The notes beneath the pieces are model-generated. The model saw only the letters and a list, made by a program, of their open reading frames with translations. It was not told the DNA's origin and did no database searches. Positions 36,342 to 45,601 of a DNA stretch of 64,000 nt are shown here, piece after piece. A program made the translations under genes and the position numbers. Source of the DNA: Hyphomicrobium_A sp963776675 (GTDB taxonomy: Bacteria > Pseudomonadota > Alphaproteobacteria > Rhizobiales > Hyphomicrobiaceae); NCBI GenBank assembly GCA_963776675.1, contig CAVZNR010000049.1, positions 248,001-312,000 on the forward strand, in the 5' to 3' direction. Each line of letters starts with the position of its first letter. The first letter of the stretch is position 1.

Positions 36342-37751
36342 ATGATGTCCGGAAAGTCCTTCCTCGACGACGTCAACCGGCAGTTTGATGCGGCCGCGCG
36401 CTTCGTGCCCATGCAGGACGGGCTGGGCGAGAAGATCAAAGTCTGCAACGCCACCTACGTAACCCGCTTCGGCGTGCGGCTGCGCGGCCGCATGGAGACC
36501 TTCATCGGCTGGCGTGCGCTGCACAGCTCGCATTTCACGCCGGCCAAGGGCGGCATCCGCTATTCCCTGCACACGGACCAGGAGGAGGTCGAGGCGCTCG
36601 CGGCGCTCATGACTTACAAGTGCGCGCTGATGAGCATTCCGTTCGGCGGCTCGAAGGGCGGCCTTTGCATCGACCCGGCGGAATGGGACCGCCACGAGCT
36701 CGAGCGCATCACGCGGCGCTTCACCCAGGAGCTGGCGCGGCACAACTTTCTCAGTCCCAGCCAGAACGTGCCTGCACCCGACATGGGCACCAACGAGATG
36801 ACCATGGTGTGGATGGCGGATGAATACCGCAGATGGTCGCCCAACGACATCAATGCGCTCGCGTGCGTGACGGGCAAGCCGCTTGCGGTGGGCGGCATCG
36901 AAGGCCGCATCGAGGCGACCGGCCGAGGCGTGCAGTACGCGCTACGCGAGTTCTTTCGCCACGAGAGCGATGTGAAGCGAGCGGGATTGACGCCGCTGTT
37001 GGCGGGCAAGCGGGTCATCGTGCAGGGGCTCGGCAACGTCGGCTATCACGCCGCCAAATTCTTGAGCGAGGAGGACGGCTGCTGCGTCGTCGGCATCATC
37101 GAGCGCGACGGTGGGGTCTGGTCGGACGACGGGCTACCGATCGAGGCGCTCAAGCAGCATCTCGCGACGACCGGCGGCGTGAAGGGCTTCCCCGACGTCG
37201 CGTTTACCGCCGACGCTGCCTCGCTCCTGGTGCGCGACTGCGACATTCTCATCCCGGCCGCAGTGGAGCGCGTGATCCACTCTGGCAACGCCGCGCAGAT
37301 CGGCGCCAAGCTGGTTGTCGAGGCGGCCAACGGCCCGACCACCTTCGAGGCTGATGCCATTCTGCGCGACCGCGGCATCGTGGTGCTGCCCGACCTCTAC
37401 GTCAACGCAGGCGGCGTGGTGGTCAGCTATTTCGAATGGGTCAAAAACCTGACCCACATCCCCTTCGGCTTGATGGAGCGCCGTCATCACGAGGCGAGCC
37501 ATCAGATCCTCGCGCGCTCGCTGGAGACCATGACGGGCGCCAGATTCCCGCTCGACACGGCGAGCACGTTCCTCGAAGGAGCAAGGGAGATCGATCTAGT
37601 CCGCTCCGGCCTCGACGACATCATGCGCTCGGCCTACGCGCAGATCCGAGCGGCGTGGAATGGAACGGCGGAGATTCCCGACCTGCGCACCGCCGCCTAC
37701 TCGATCGCGATCAGGCGCTGCGCCGAAGCCTATGGGGCCATTGGCATCTAA
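36342..37751 (+). CDS. Glu/Leu/Phe/Val dehydrogenase (glutamate dehydrogenase type)
   Basis: 469 residues from the ATG at 36342, which has ACGGAG upstream. It catalyses reversible oxidative deamination of an amino acid, most likely glutamate, with NAD(P). The substrate domain shows KGGIRYSLHTDQEEVEALA, the catalytic lysine region IPFGGSKGG and PAPDMGTNEMTM. The Rossmann domain shows VIVQGLGNVGYHAAKFL. Conserved DILIPAAVERVI and NGPTTFEADAIL follow. The length agrees with the GluDH family. It lies between ZIP and the DUF1328 gene, interrupting purM-purN. Confidence 0.93.
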   Translation: MMSGKSFLDDVNRQFDAAARFVPMQDGLGEKIKVCNATYVTRFGVRLRGRMETFIGWRALHSSHFTPAKGGIRYSLHTDQEEVEALAALMTYKCALMSIPFGGSKGGLCIDPAEWDRHELERITRRFTQELARHNFLSPSQNVPAPDMGTNEMTMVWMADEYRRWSPNDINALACVTGKPLAVGGIEGRIEATGRGVQYALREFFRHESDVKRAGLTPLLAGKRVIVQGLGNVGYHAAKFLSEEDGCCVVGIIERDGGVWSDDGLPIEALKQHLATTGGVKGFPDVAFTADAASLLVRDCDILIPAAVERVIHSGNAAQIGAKLVVEAANGPTTFEADAILRDRGIVVLPDLYVNAGGVVVSYFEWVKNLTHIPFGLMERRHHEASHQILARSLETMTGARFPLDTASTFLEGAREIDLVRSGLDDIMRSAYAQIRAAWNGTAEIPDLRTAAYSIAIRRCAEAYGAIGI

Positions 37752-37845
37752 GATGCGCGGGATGTGATGCGAGTACACGCAATTGGGGCGCCACGATCCG
37801 CTCCTTGGTTTCCCAAAGCCGATCAGGGCGCCCCGAATTTCAAAG

Positions 37846-38025
37846 TTACGGTGCTGGCGGCCGTCGTCCCGTGACCAGCGAGTAGACCAGCGAGATCACG
37901 AACAGGACGAGGAATATATAGAATACGATCTTTGCCAGACCGACTGCGGTGCCGGCGACGCCGCCGAACCCGAGCGCAGCGGCGATCAACGCGATCACCA
38001 GGAAGGTTATGACCCAGCCCAACAT
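37846..38025 (-). CDS. DUF1328 (YtjA-like) small membrane protein
   Basis: 59 residues: MLGWVITFLVIALIAAALG, then a Gly/Ala-rich turn (FGGVAGTAVGLAKIVFYI) and a second helix ending VYSLVTGRRPPAP. This is the classic DUF1328 pattern: two helices, with a GFGGVAG motif. GGGAG lies ten bases before the ATG at 38025. It is convergent with the dehydrogenase gene. The role is unknown; relatives in other bacteria are stress-associated. The gene is short and easily missed. Confidence 0.9.
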   Translation of the reverse strand: MLGWVITFLVIALIAAALGFGGVAGTAVGLAKIVFYIFLVLFVISLVYSLVTGRRPPAP

Positions 38026-38252
38026 GTCTCAGCTCCCTTTTGGTTCAGAAATTCTGCGCGATAGCCTTCGCGCATGAAGCATCAACGAGCTCATTGGGAT
38101 GGGCTCGTTCACCCTCCTCGACAGGAACGTGCGGGAAGCCGTTAGGTTCCCAGGGATATCCTGTCGGCAATCGACGTTGGACTTTTCAGATTTTGAAACC
38201 TCTATCGCGTTCAAAGGTTTTCGAGTGACCTTTTATTCAATGGCCGCATCGC

Positions 38253-39026
38253 ATGCCCGCACTGATCACGCTCGTCCTCGTTCTATTCCTGTCGCTGATC
38301 GTGGTGCGCGTCGCCGCTGTCGCGCTGACGCTGACCGGCATGCCGCGAGAAGCCGCGCAGTTCCAGGCCCGCTCCGCCTGGACCGCGACGGGCTTCACGA
38401 CCGCAGAATTGGAGATGGTGGTCAATCATCCCGTGCGGCGCCGGATCATCACACTGCTCATGGTGGCGCGCAGCGTCGGCGTGGTGACGGCCGCCACCAC
38501 GCTCGCGCTGTCATTCGTCAACGTGCAAGCCGACAGCGAGGGTTGGCTGCGCGTCGGCCTTCTCACCCTCAGTCTGCTGGCGCTGTGGATGTTTGCGCGC
38601 TCCTCCTGGATCGAGCAGAACCTGTCGCGCCTCATCGCTTGGGCGCTGAAGCGCTACGGCGAGCTCGGCAGCCGGGACTACGGGGCGATGCTGCATCTCG
38701 CCGGCGAGTACGCCGTCGTCGAGCTCAAAGTGCGCCCCGGCAACTGGCTCGCCGATCGCACGCTCGCCCAGCTCGACCTGCCCGATGAAGGGGTGTTGGT
38801 GCTCGGCATCAGCAAGAAGGGCGGAGACTATATCGGCGCGCCAAAAGGCGACGTTCTCATCGAGCCGGGCGACATCGTCCTCATCTACGGCCGCTCCCCA
38901 GTACTCGACCAGCTCGACAAGCGACAAGCAGACGCGGCGGGCGCCGCTGCGCGGCGGCAGGCCGTAGCCGAGCAGGAACGGGTCGAGGCCGAGGCCAATG
39001 CCGAGGCCCGTCGCCAAGCCAGTTGA
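38253..39026 (+). CDS. Membrane protein with TrkA-C (RCK) domain
   Basis: 257 residues. Three or so helices (residues 3-27, 65-88, 98-115) precede a TrkA-C domain at about 145-215 (YAVVELKVRPGNWLADRTLAQLDLPDEGVLVLGI ... LIEPGDIVLIYG, quoted in parts), then a charged Ala/Arg/Glu-rich tail. TrkA-C domains bind regulatory ligands such as nucleotides in potassium and other ion transport systems. Function is unassigned; an ion-homeostasis role is inference. It is followed by purN after 78 bases. Confidence 0.8.
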   Translation: MPALITLVLVLFLSLIVVRVAAVALTLTGMPREAAQFQARSAWTATGFTTAELEMVVNHPVRRRIITLLMVARSVGVVTAATTLALSFVNVQADSEGWLRVGLLTLSLLALWMFARSSWIEQNLSRLIAWALKRYGELGSRDYGAMLHLAGEYAVVELKVRPGNWLADRTLAQLDLPDEGVLVLGISKKGGDYIGAPKGDVLIEPGDIVLIYGRSPVLDQLDKRQADAAGAAARRQAVAEQERVEAEANAEARRQAS

Positions 39027-39104
39027 GGCGGCCCCTCGAGCCTTGCCCCGGTTAGCCCAATCCCACGGATGCAACCGTAACCTTCGCCGTGCTATGCCCC
39101 GGCC

Positions 39105-39764
39105 ATGACGACAAAGAAGCGAGTCGGCATCCTGATCTCGGGCCGGGGCTCCAACATGGTGTCGCTGATCGAGGCGGCGCGCGCGCCAGGCTATCCGGCC
39201 GAGATTGCCTGCGTCATCTCCAACCGGCCCGACGCAGAAGGGCTGAAACGCGCGCAGGCGGCCGGCGTCCCAGCGGTCGCCGTCGACCACACGGCTTATG
39301 AGACGCGCGAGGCGTTCGAAGCCGCGCTCGACGCCGAACTCGGCCGCTTTGGCGTGGAGGTCGTCGCCTGTGCCGGCTTCATGCGGATCATGAGCGCAGG
39401 CTTCGTCGAGCGCTGGCAAGAGCGCATGATCAACATCCATCCCTCGCTGCTGCCGGCTTTCAAGGGCCTCGACACGCATGCGCGCGCGCTGCAAGCCGGC
39501 GCCAAGATCGCCGGATGCACCGTGCACGTCGTGCGCGCAGCCGTCGACGACGGTCCCATCATCGCGCAGGCGGCGGTCGCGGTGCTCCCCGGCGACACGC
39601 CCGAACGCCTCGCTGAACGCGTCCTGGCGGCTGAGCATCGGCTCTACCCACACGCCCTTAGCCTGTTCCTCAAAGGCCACTGGGGTTCCGCCGGGGCCAA
39701 GCTCGATGCCTCGCAAGTCCCGGTTAACCAAGAGAAAGCTTTGTTTTGGCCGCCGCTCGAGTGA
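39105..39764 (+). CDS. purN: Phosphoribosylglycinamide formyltransferase
   Basis: 219 residues, full length. It transfers a formyl group from 10-formyl-THF to GAR in purine synthesis. Conserved elements are the N-terminal loop VGILISGRGSNMVSLIEAA, the catalytic Asn/His in MINIHPSLLPAFKGLDTHARAL and Asp in VHVVRAAVDDGPII. It is separated from purM by ZIP, dehydrogenase, DUF1328 and TrkA-C genes. Confidence 0.97.
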   Translation: MTTKKRVGILISGRGSNMVSLIEAARAPGYPAEIACVISNRPDAEGLKRAQAAGVPAVAVDHTAYETREAFEAALDAELGRFGVEVVACAGFMRIMSAGFVERWQERMINIHPSLLPAFKGLDTHARALQAGAKIAGCTVHVVRAAVDDGPIIAQAAVAVLPGDTPERLAERVLAAEHRLYPHALSLFLKGHWGSAGAKLDASQVPVNQEKALFWPPLE

Positions 39765-40001
39765 CCCTCACAGGGGTGATCCAAATCAAACGCCGAAGCG
39801 CCAAATTGAAGCGGAAAGGCGTGGTCGCATGGACACTTGCTCCCGGCGGGTGCTAGTCCTTTTGAGGGCGTTCGGGGGGCGGGCAGAGCCGCACAGGTCT
39901 TCGCTCAGCGCCACCCTAATTGTTCCTGAATTTACGTCCCATTGGCTGGATCTGGCATACACACGTGCGTTTGAACGGCCTTCTCGCCGGGAGACGACTT
40001 C

Positions 40002-41390
40002 ATGACCGCTACGGCAAAGCAAACCGCGCCTGTTGAAGCGCCTGCACACACGCAGGGGCTCGGCGAGGAATCGAGCATCTGGTTCAAGCTCTCGCCGCTC
40101 CTCAAGGGCGGCCTCGACAATCCGATGCGCATCCTCATGCAGATGACGGAGCGCTATGGGCCGGTGATCCCGATCAACCTCGCCAACCAGCGCATCGTGC
40201 TGCTTTCCGAGCCCGAGCACTTCAAGTACGTGCTGGTCACCAAGGCCGACTCCTACATCAAGTATTTCGACGGCCTGAAGCCGATCTTCGGCAAGTCGAT
40301 GATCACCAACGACGGCGCGCTCTGGCAGAAGATTCGCATGCCGCAGCAGCCGGCGTTCCACCCGGATATGTTCGCCGAGTACATCCCCTACTTCCTCGCC
40401 GCCATCCGCACCAAGATGGACATCTGGGCGAACGTGGCGAAGTCGGGCGATACCATCGAGATGGTCGAGCAGACGTGGACGCTGGCAGCCGACATGATCT
40501 GCAAGGCGTTGTTCGACCGCGACATGCCCTTCAATCCGCACTTCGTGTTCAAGTGCGTGAAGACCTACACCGATGTGATGAATCACAAGGAGATCCGCCT
40601 CAAGAAGCAGTCAGGCGAGGTCTTCGAGATGACGGAGCAGGACGCCGCCAAGGCCATGCAGGTGTGGGCGAGCGTACCGCCAGAGGTCATTAGCGCGGAC
40701 CCGCGCGAGCACCGCGAGCGCACGCTTCTGAAGATGATCGAGGACGCGGTCGCCGATCCCAACATGCCGGAATTCGACCATCAGCAGGCGATCGACGAAC
40801 TCAAGCAGTATCTCTGGGCCGGCACCGAGACGACCGCACTAACACTCGCCTGGGCGCTCTACGAGACGGCGCGCCATCCCGAGGCGGCCGAGCGCATCCG
40901 CCGCGAGGGCGAGGAGGTCTATGGCGACCGCGAGCCGACGGCGGCCGACTATTCGGCGCTCGCCTACACGCGCGCGGTGATCCAGGAGACCATGCGGCTC
41001 TACCCGCCGATCTGGGGTCTGATCCGCACCGCCACAGAGGAAGACGAGATCGGCGGCAAGCCGATCCACCCCGGCGACCGCGTCGTGCTGTTCGCCTATG
41101 GCGCGCACCACAATCCGAAGTTCTGGGAGGATCCCGAGGAGTTCCGTCCCGAGCGCTGGATGGCGGGTGCAGCCAAGAAGCAGGTGAAGTACTCCTACCT
41201 GCCGTTCGGTGGGGGCAAGCGCTCCTGCATCGGCGGCGCCATGAGCCAGGTCGAGAATACGCTGGCGCTGTCGCTGCTTCTGCGCCGCTTCCGGCCGGAA
41301 TACGTGGGCCAGGACCCGGCGGGCATCAACGCCACCGTGACGCTGACGCCCAAGGGCGGGCTCAAGTTCAAGATCCGCGAGCTCAGCTGA
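40002..41390 (+). CDS. Cytochrome P450
   Basis: 462 residues with all P450 landmarks: I-helix WAGTETTALTLA, ExxR in VIQETMRLYPP, the PERW element in FRPERWMAG, and the heme loop PFGGGKRSCIGGAMSQVE carrying the cysteine ligand. There is no signal peptide or membrane anchor, so it is soluble and needs a separate ferredoxin/reductase; none is adjacent. The sequence style resembles bacterial P450s related to fatty-acid or xenobiotic hydroxylases (CYP102/CYP4-like), but the substrate cannot be inferred. A 237-base leader with no gene precedes it. Confidence 0.96.
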   Translation: MTATAKQTAPVEAPAHTQGLGEESSIWFKLSPLLKGGLDNPMRILMQMTERYGPVIPINLANQRIVLLSEPEHFKYVLVTKADSYIKYFDGLKPIFGKSMITNDGALWQKIRMPQQPAFHPDMFAEYIPYFLAAIRTKMDIWANVAKSGDTIEMVEQTWTLAADMICKALFDRDMPFNPHFVFKCVKTYTDVMNHKEIRLKKQSGEVFEMTEQDAAKAMQVWASVPPEVISADPREHRERTLLKMIEDAVADPNMPEFDHQQAIDELKQYLWAGTETTALTLAWALYETARHPEAAERIRREGEEVYGDREPTAADYSALAYTRAVIQETMRLYPPIWGLIRTATEEDEIGGKPIHPGDRVVLFAYGAHHNPKFWEDPEEFRPERWMAGAAKKQVKYSYLPFGGGKRSCIGGAMSQVENTLALSLLLRRFRPEYVGQDPAGINATVTLTPKGGLKFKIRELS

Positions 41391-41713
41391 CGGCTCGTCA
41401 AGCAACCGGCTGTTTGCCTTCTTGAGAGGTCCAGATTGCGTGGCGGCCGCAAGCTGCTGCACCGTTTTCACGTGCAGCGTCTGATCTACCACGGCCTCCC
41501 GAGCCGGGCTTCATTGCCACGCAATTGCACCGATTGAGCCACGCTTCCGTCTCAGGCCTGAGGTCCATTCGCGCCCCGCAGCCCCGCTGGAGACGCCCTC
41601 CGGCCCTTCGATGTACTAAGTCCGGGGGATACGCGACCGAAGGGCCGACGGTGCAACGATGCGAATTGAAGAGCGTTCCGCGACGGCAATCGCCCAATAA
41701 TAGAGGTAGCGTC
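41391..41713. other. Intergenic region between P450 and glucan gene
   Basis: About 320 bases. I see no convincing gene on either strand; the open frames crossing it have poor starts and no recognisable domains. It ends with AGAGGTAGC, the probable ribosome-binding site of the next gene. Confidence 0.4.
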
Positions 41714-43285
41714 ATGTTGCCCATTAATCGCAGGCATTTCCTGGCCACTGCCGCCCCGTTCGCCGTGATGGCGTTGGGCAGCCACTCGGCAAGCGCCGCG
41801 CAGACGACACCGCGGTACGGACCGGCGCAGCCGTTCACGTTCGATGGGCTGCGGCAGCGCGCCAAGGAGCTGGCAAGCGCACCCTACGTTTCTCCGCAGC
41901 CCGCACCGGAACTGGTCGGCAAGATCGACTTCGATGCCGTGCAGAAAATCAAGTTCCGCGCGCCGCGGGCGCTGTGGAGGAGCGGACCGGGGACCTATCC
42001 CGTGCGTCTGTTCCACCTCAACGAGTACAACACGCTTCCCGTGCGCATTCACGAGGTCGCCGGCGGCACGGCGCGCGAGCTCCTCTACACAGCTGAGGAT
42101 TTCGACTACGGCGACACCCGCCTTGCGAACGCACTGCCGGCCGACCTCGGCTATGCCGGATTCCGCGTGATGGATGGCCGCGGGAAAGACACCGACTGGC
42201 TGGCCTTCCAGGGCGCGAGCTATTTCCGCTCGTGCGGCGCCGAGAACCAGTATGGCGCGTCGGCGCGCGGCATCGCCATCGATACGGCCATGCCGACGCC
42301 GGAGGAGTTTCCGCGCTTCACCGAGTTCTGGCTTGCCGAGCCCGACGGTGGCAGGGAGTTGATCACGATCTACGCGCTTCTCGATGGCCCGAGTGTCACT
42401 GGTGCCTATCGCTTCGACGCGAAAAGAGCGGGCGGAGCAATGATGGACGTGACCGCGGAAGTTTATGCGCGCAAGGATGTCGCGCGCCTCGGTCTGGCCC
42501 CGCTCACCAGCATGTACTGGTACGGCGCCAACGACAAAAGACTGGCGACCGATTGGCGCCCGGAAATCCACGACAGCGACGGGCTTGCCATGTGGACCGG
42601 CAGCGGCGAGCACATCTGGCGACCGCTTTTCAATCCACCGTCGGTTCGCACCAACTCGTATCTCGACAAGAGCCCGAAGGGATTCGGACTCATGCAGCGC
42701 GATCGCGCCTTCGAATCCTATCAGGACGATGGCGCGTTCTACAACCGGCGCCCCAGCATCTGGGTGGAGCCCGTGGGCGACTGGGGCGAAGGCGCAGTGC
42801 AGCTGGTCGAGATTCCAACCGGCGACGAGATTCACGACAACATCGTCGCCTATTGGCAGCCGGCCAAGCCGACCAGGAAGGGTGACCGCCTGGAGTTCTC
42901 ATACCGGCTGTACTGGCAGAACGACGAGCCGAACCCGCCCTCAAATCTGGGCCGCGTGGTCGCGACGCGTACCGGCGCCGGCGGCATTCCCGGCCGGCCG
43001 GCGTCCGATGATCTGATCAAGCGCAAGTTCGTGATCGACTTCGCCGGCGGTCCGCTCAAGTCCATGGCGGCCCGCTATGATGTGACGCCCGAGGTGACGG
43101 TGACGAACGGCAGGGTCGACAATGCCTACGTCATCAAGGTCGTCGGGACCGACCGTTGGCGGGCGCTGTTCGATCTGAGTGCCGACGGCAAGAATCCCGT
43201 GGATCTGCGCTGCTTCCTGAGGCTCGGCGATAAAACGCTCAGCGAAACGTGGATCTACCAGTATCTCCCCGACGCGCGAGCCTAG
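41714..43285 (+). CDS. Tat-exported glucan biosynthesis protein (OpgD/OpgG, MdoG family)
   Basis: 523 residues. A twin-arginine-type signal (NRRHFLATAAPFAVMALG) precedes the MdoG/OpgG domain: FTFDGLRQRAKELASAPYV, FRAPRALWRSGPGTYPVRLFH, FQGASYFRSCGAENQYGASARGIAID (in parts), and MYWYGANDKRLATDWRPEIHDSDGL. These proteins shape periplasmic glucan backbones. The Tat signal favours OpgD over OpgG. The start at 41714 has AGAGGTAG upstream. No opgH glycosyltransferase is nearby. Confidence 0.93.
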   Translation: MLPINRRHFLATAAPFAVMALGSHSASAAQTTPRYGPAQPFTFDGLRQRAKELASAPYVSPQPAPELVGKIDFDAVQKIKFRAPRALWRSGPGTYPVRLFHLNEYNTLPVRIHEVAGGTARELLYTAEDFDYGDTRLANALPADLGYAGFRVMDGRGKDTDWLAFQGASYFRSCGAENQYGASARGIAIDTAMPTPEEFPRFTEFWLAEPDGGRELITIYALLDGPSVTGAYRFDAKRAGGAMMDVTAEVYARKDVARLGLAPLTSMYWYGANDKRLATDWRPEIHDSDGLAMWTGSGEHIWRPLFNPPSVRTNSYLDKSPKGFGLMQRDRAFESYQDDGAFYNRRPSIWVEPVGDWGEGAVQLVEIPTGDEIHDNIVAYWQPAKPTRKGDRLEFSYRLYWQNDEPNPPSNLGRVVATRTGAGGIPGRPASDDLIKRKFVIDFAGGPLKSMAARYDVTPEVTVTNGRVDNAYVIKVVGTDRWRALFDLSADGKNPVDLRCFLRLGDKTLSETWIYQYLPDARA

Positions 43286-43353
43286 CTGGTGCGAAAATGC
43301 TATGCTCGGGAGGCCGGCCCAGGCGCCGGTGAAACCCACGACTACGAGGTGAC

Positions 43354-43713
43354 ATGAAGATGAGAGTATGCGCAGCCCGCCTGAGCGGTTTTATAGTGCT
43401 CGCCGGCGCAATGATTGCGGGCGCAAGTCTCTTTTCCGGTGTGGTCCACGCGCAGATCCATCCCGACGCCAAGACCGGGCACGAGATCGCATCGAAGCTG
43501 TGCAGCGGCTGCCACATCGTCGACAGCAAGGCAGCAGGCAAGACGATGCCCGCCGACGTGCCGAGCTTCGAGGAGATCGCCAACAAGCCCGACCAGACCA
43601 CGGAGAGGATTGCCGGCCGCATCGTCATCCCGCACCCGCCGATGCCGACGATCCAGCTGACGCGCGAGGAGATCGGCGACGTCGCCGCCTACATCATGAC
43701 GTTACGCAATTAG
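43354..43713 (+). CDS. Small monoheme cytochrome c
   Basis: 119 residues with a signal peptide (residues 1-33) and one CXXCH heme site (KLCSGCHIVDS). A distal Met ligand candidate lies in PHPPMPTIQLT, followed by the usual C-terminal helix DVAAYIMTLRN. It is a periplasmic electron carrier. GAGGTGAC precedes the ATG. It converges on the second cytochrome gene, four bases away, and may work with the Tat-exported or other periplasmic oxidoreductases; no partner is visible. Confidence 0.9.
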   Translation: MKMRVCAARLSGFIVLAGAMIAGASLFSGVVHAQIHPDAKTGHEIASKLCSGCHIVDSKAAGKTMPADVPSFEEIANKPDQTTERIAGRIVIPHPPMPTIQLTREEIGDVAAYIMTLRN

Positions 43714-43717
43714 AAGT

Positions 43718-44314
43718 TCAGGGCGCGGGCTTGGGGGCCTGCGCACCTTGCGCAGGGAAGCCCGCACGCATGTAGGCGACGACGCGCCAGATGTCGTCCT
43801 GAGGAAGTGTGTCCTTGAAGGCCGGCATCTCGGTGCCGAACTGCGCGCCGCCCTCGGAGATGGTCCACAACAGGTACTCGTCGACCGCGATCGGACGGCG
43901 GATCATGTAGGCCAGCAGCGCCGGCGACGGCGACAGGGCTTTGCCCGCTTCACCGTTGCCGAGCCCATCCGCCCCGTGACAGGACGCGCAGCGCGCGGCA
44001 AAGATCTTGCGACCCTGGGCGATGGCCTCCGGCCCGGGCGCAACCGTCGACTTGAGACCTTCGTAGGGCTTGGGCACCCCGTACTGCATGAACGTCGTGT
44101 GGCGCAGCAGACGCACCATCATGCCGCGCGGCATGCGCCCAGGGCCCCACAACTCGCGCACCATCCAGTCGGGTTGCCAGTAGTCGACGCCGGGCGCCTG
44201 CTTGGGATCAGCGCTCTGCGCCGCCAAGGGACCGATCGACGCGAGGAGCGCACGGCTCGCCGCGACGCACCGGCGCACAAAGGCGCGCCCCCGGCCTTGG
44301 ACCGTCCTGTTCAT
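43718..44314 (-). CDS. Cytochrome c family protein
   Basis: 198 residues. The N-terminus has a basic stretch then a moderate hydrophobic signal (FVRRCVAASRALLASIGPLAAQ). The C-terminal cytochrome c domain carries CASCHGADGLGNGEAG and the Met ligand in FGTEMPAFKD, ending DDIWRVVAYMRAGF. An additional 80-residue N-terminal region (WQPDWMVRELWGPGRMPRGM) precedes it, of a type seen in cytochromes linked to dehydrogenases or oxidases. It is convergent with the smaller cytochrome gene. Confidence 0.88.
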   Translation of the reverse strand: MNRTVQGRGRAFVRRCVAASRALLASIGPLAAQSADPKQAPGVDYWQPDWMVRELWGPGRMPRGMMVRLLRHTTFMQYGVPKPYEGLKSTVAPGPEAIAQGRKIFAARCASCHGADGLGNGEAGKALSPSPALLAYMIRRPIAVDEYLLWTISEGGAQFGTEMPAFKDTLPQDDIWRVVAYMRAGFPAQGAQAPKPAP

Positions 44315-44348
44315 GCTGCCCCCTCGCCTTTGCTCGAGCCACTTACGC

Positions 44349-44891
44349 TCAAGTGGTCGGCCTAGCCTGCTTGGAAACGATGTATCTCAGCTTCACGACG
44401 CCGTCGGGATACTGTTCAACGCCGTCGAAGATTAGCGTCTGGCGCAGGCGTAGGTCATTGAGCAAGGTCACACCGGTGCCGAGCAGCACCGGCACCAGGA
44501 AAATCTCCACGAGGTCGACGACCCCGTCCTCAAGCGCCGACTGCATAGTGACGGCGCCGCCAACGATCCAGATGTCCTTGGCTGTAGCTTGGCGAGCTTG
44601 ATTGAGGGCGGACCACAGCCCGCGCGAGGACGCCGAGACGCCGACCGGAGCTCGTCCGAGCGCATGCGACGAGAGCACGACGACGGGCTTGCCCCGATAG
44701 GGCCACTGCTCGTCGACCGCGTTGATCAGCTCGAAGGTGCGCCGCCCCATGATGAGCGCACCGACCTCATCCAGAAATCGGTCGTAGCCATAGAGACGCG
44801 CATCGTAGGGCTCCAGCCAGTCGACGCTGCCGTCCTCGTCGGCGATGAAGCCGTCGAGGCTGGTAGCGACGTAGAAGCGGACGCGTGCCAT
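44349..44891 (-). CDS. Dihydrofolate reductase-like (RibD C-terminal) protein
   Basis: 180 residues of the RibD_C/DHFR superfamily: VRFYVATSLDGFIADEDGSVDWL, LIMGRRTFELI, VVVLSSHALGRAP, DIWIVGGAVTMQSAL and LFLVPVLLGTG-like EIFLVPVLLGTGVTLL. These are NADPH-dependent reductases whose natural substrates are mostly unknown. The start is the ATG at 44891. It lies between ndk and the cytochrome gene on the same strand, 41 bases from ndk. Confidence 0.88.
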   Translation of the reverse strand: MARVRFYVATSLDGFIADEDGSVDWLEPYDARLYGYDRFLDEVGALIMGRRTFELINAVDEQWPYRGKPVVVLSSHALGRAPVGVSASSRGLWSALNQARQATAKDIWIVGGAVTMQSALEDGVVDLVEIFLVPVLLGTGVTLLNDLRLRQTLIFDGVEQYPDGVVKLRYIVSKQARPTT

Positions 44892-44932
44892 GGCTGGTAC
44901 CGAAGATCCCCGCGCAGGGGTCCCTCAAGCGA

Positions 44933-45355
44933 TCAGCCGACAATTTCCTCCGGTTGGAAGTTGAGCGCAATCTCTCTGGTCGCAGATGCGAGGCTGTCGG
45001 AGCCATGAACCGAGTTTTGGGACTTGGAGTGGGCAAAACGCTTGCGGATGGTGCCCCGCTTGGCCTCTTCCGGGTCGGTGGCGCCCATCACCTTGCGGTA
45101 CTTGGCGATGGCGCCCTCGCCCTCGAGGACCTGCACCACGATGGGGGCGGAGATCATGAACTCGCACAGCTCGTCGTAGAACGGACGCTCCTTGTGCTCG
45201 GCATAGAATTTCTGCGCCTGCGATAGCGTCCAGCGCACCCGCTTCTGGGCGACGATTCGCAATCCGGCTTTCTCGATGACGGTGTTGATCGCCCCCGTCA
45301 GGTTGCGTGCGGTGGCGTCAGGCTTGATAATGGATAGCGTTCGCTCGATGGTCAT
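44933..45355 (-). CDS. ndk: Nucleoside diphosphate kinase
   Basis: 140 residues, the standard Ndk length. It transfers phosphate between nucleoside tri- and diphosphates through a phospho-histidine. Visible are ERTLSIIKPDATARN, YAEHKERPFYDELCEFM and the active-site block RFAHSKSQNSVHGSDSLASA with the catalytic His. The usual Gly-rich VMGATDPEEAKRGTIR is present. About 245 non-coding bases separate it from the divergent GYF_2 gene. Confidence 0.98.
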   Translation of the reverse strand: MTIERTLSIIKPDATARNLTGAINTVIEKAGLRIVAQKRVRWTLSQAQKFYAEHKERPFYDELCEFMISAPIVVQVLEGEGAIAKYRKVMGATDPEEAKRGTIRKRFAHSKSQNSVHGSDSLASATREIALNFQPEEIVG

Positions 45356-45601
45356 CCAACGGACTCTCTGATGTCTCTGATGTCGGGATTTTTGTTAGGA
45401 TTGCCGCGGTTTATATCGGGGTGCGCGCCAAAAGCAAGTGCGCCAATCGGCAGCAGACGGTGGACTATAACATCTTGAATGACACAGGTTATTGACGAGG
45501 AGGGGGCTGCCGAACCACATTGGCGCCATGCGAGCAGGCCAGCATGGGGGCAGCGCCCTTCGCTCCGTTTTGCGAGCTCTCCCAAATGACAAGAGTGTCA
45601 C

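Noticed and set aside
38511..39731. 406-codon minus-strand frame opposite TrkA-C and purN
   Set aside because: purN is certain on the plus strand; this frame has no recognisable motif.
41398..41865. Minus-strand frame of 155 codons between P450 and the glucan gene
   Set aside because: It overlaps the start and signal peptide of the Tat-exported gene, and its translation has no domain or RBS.
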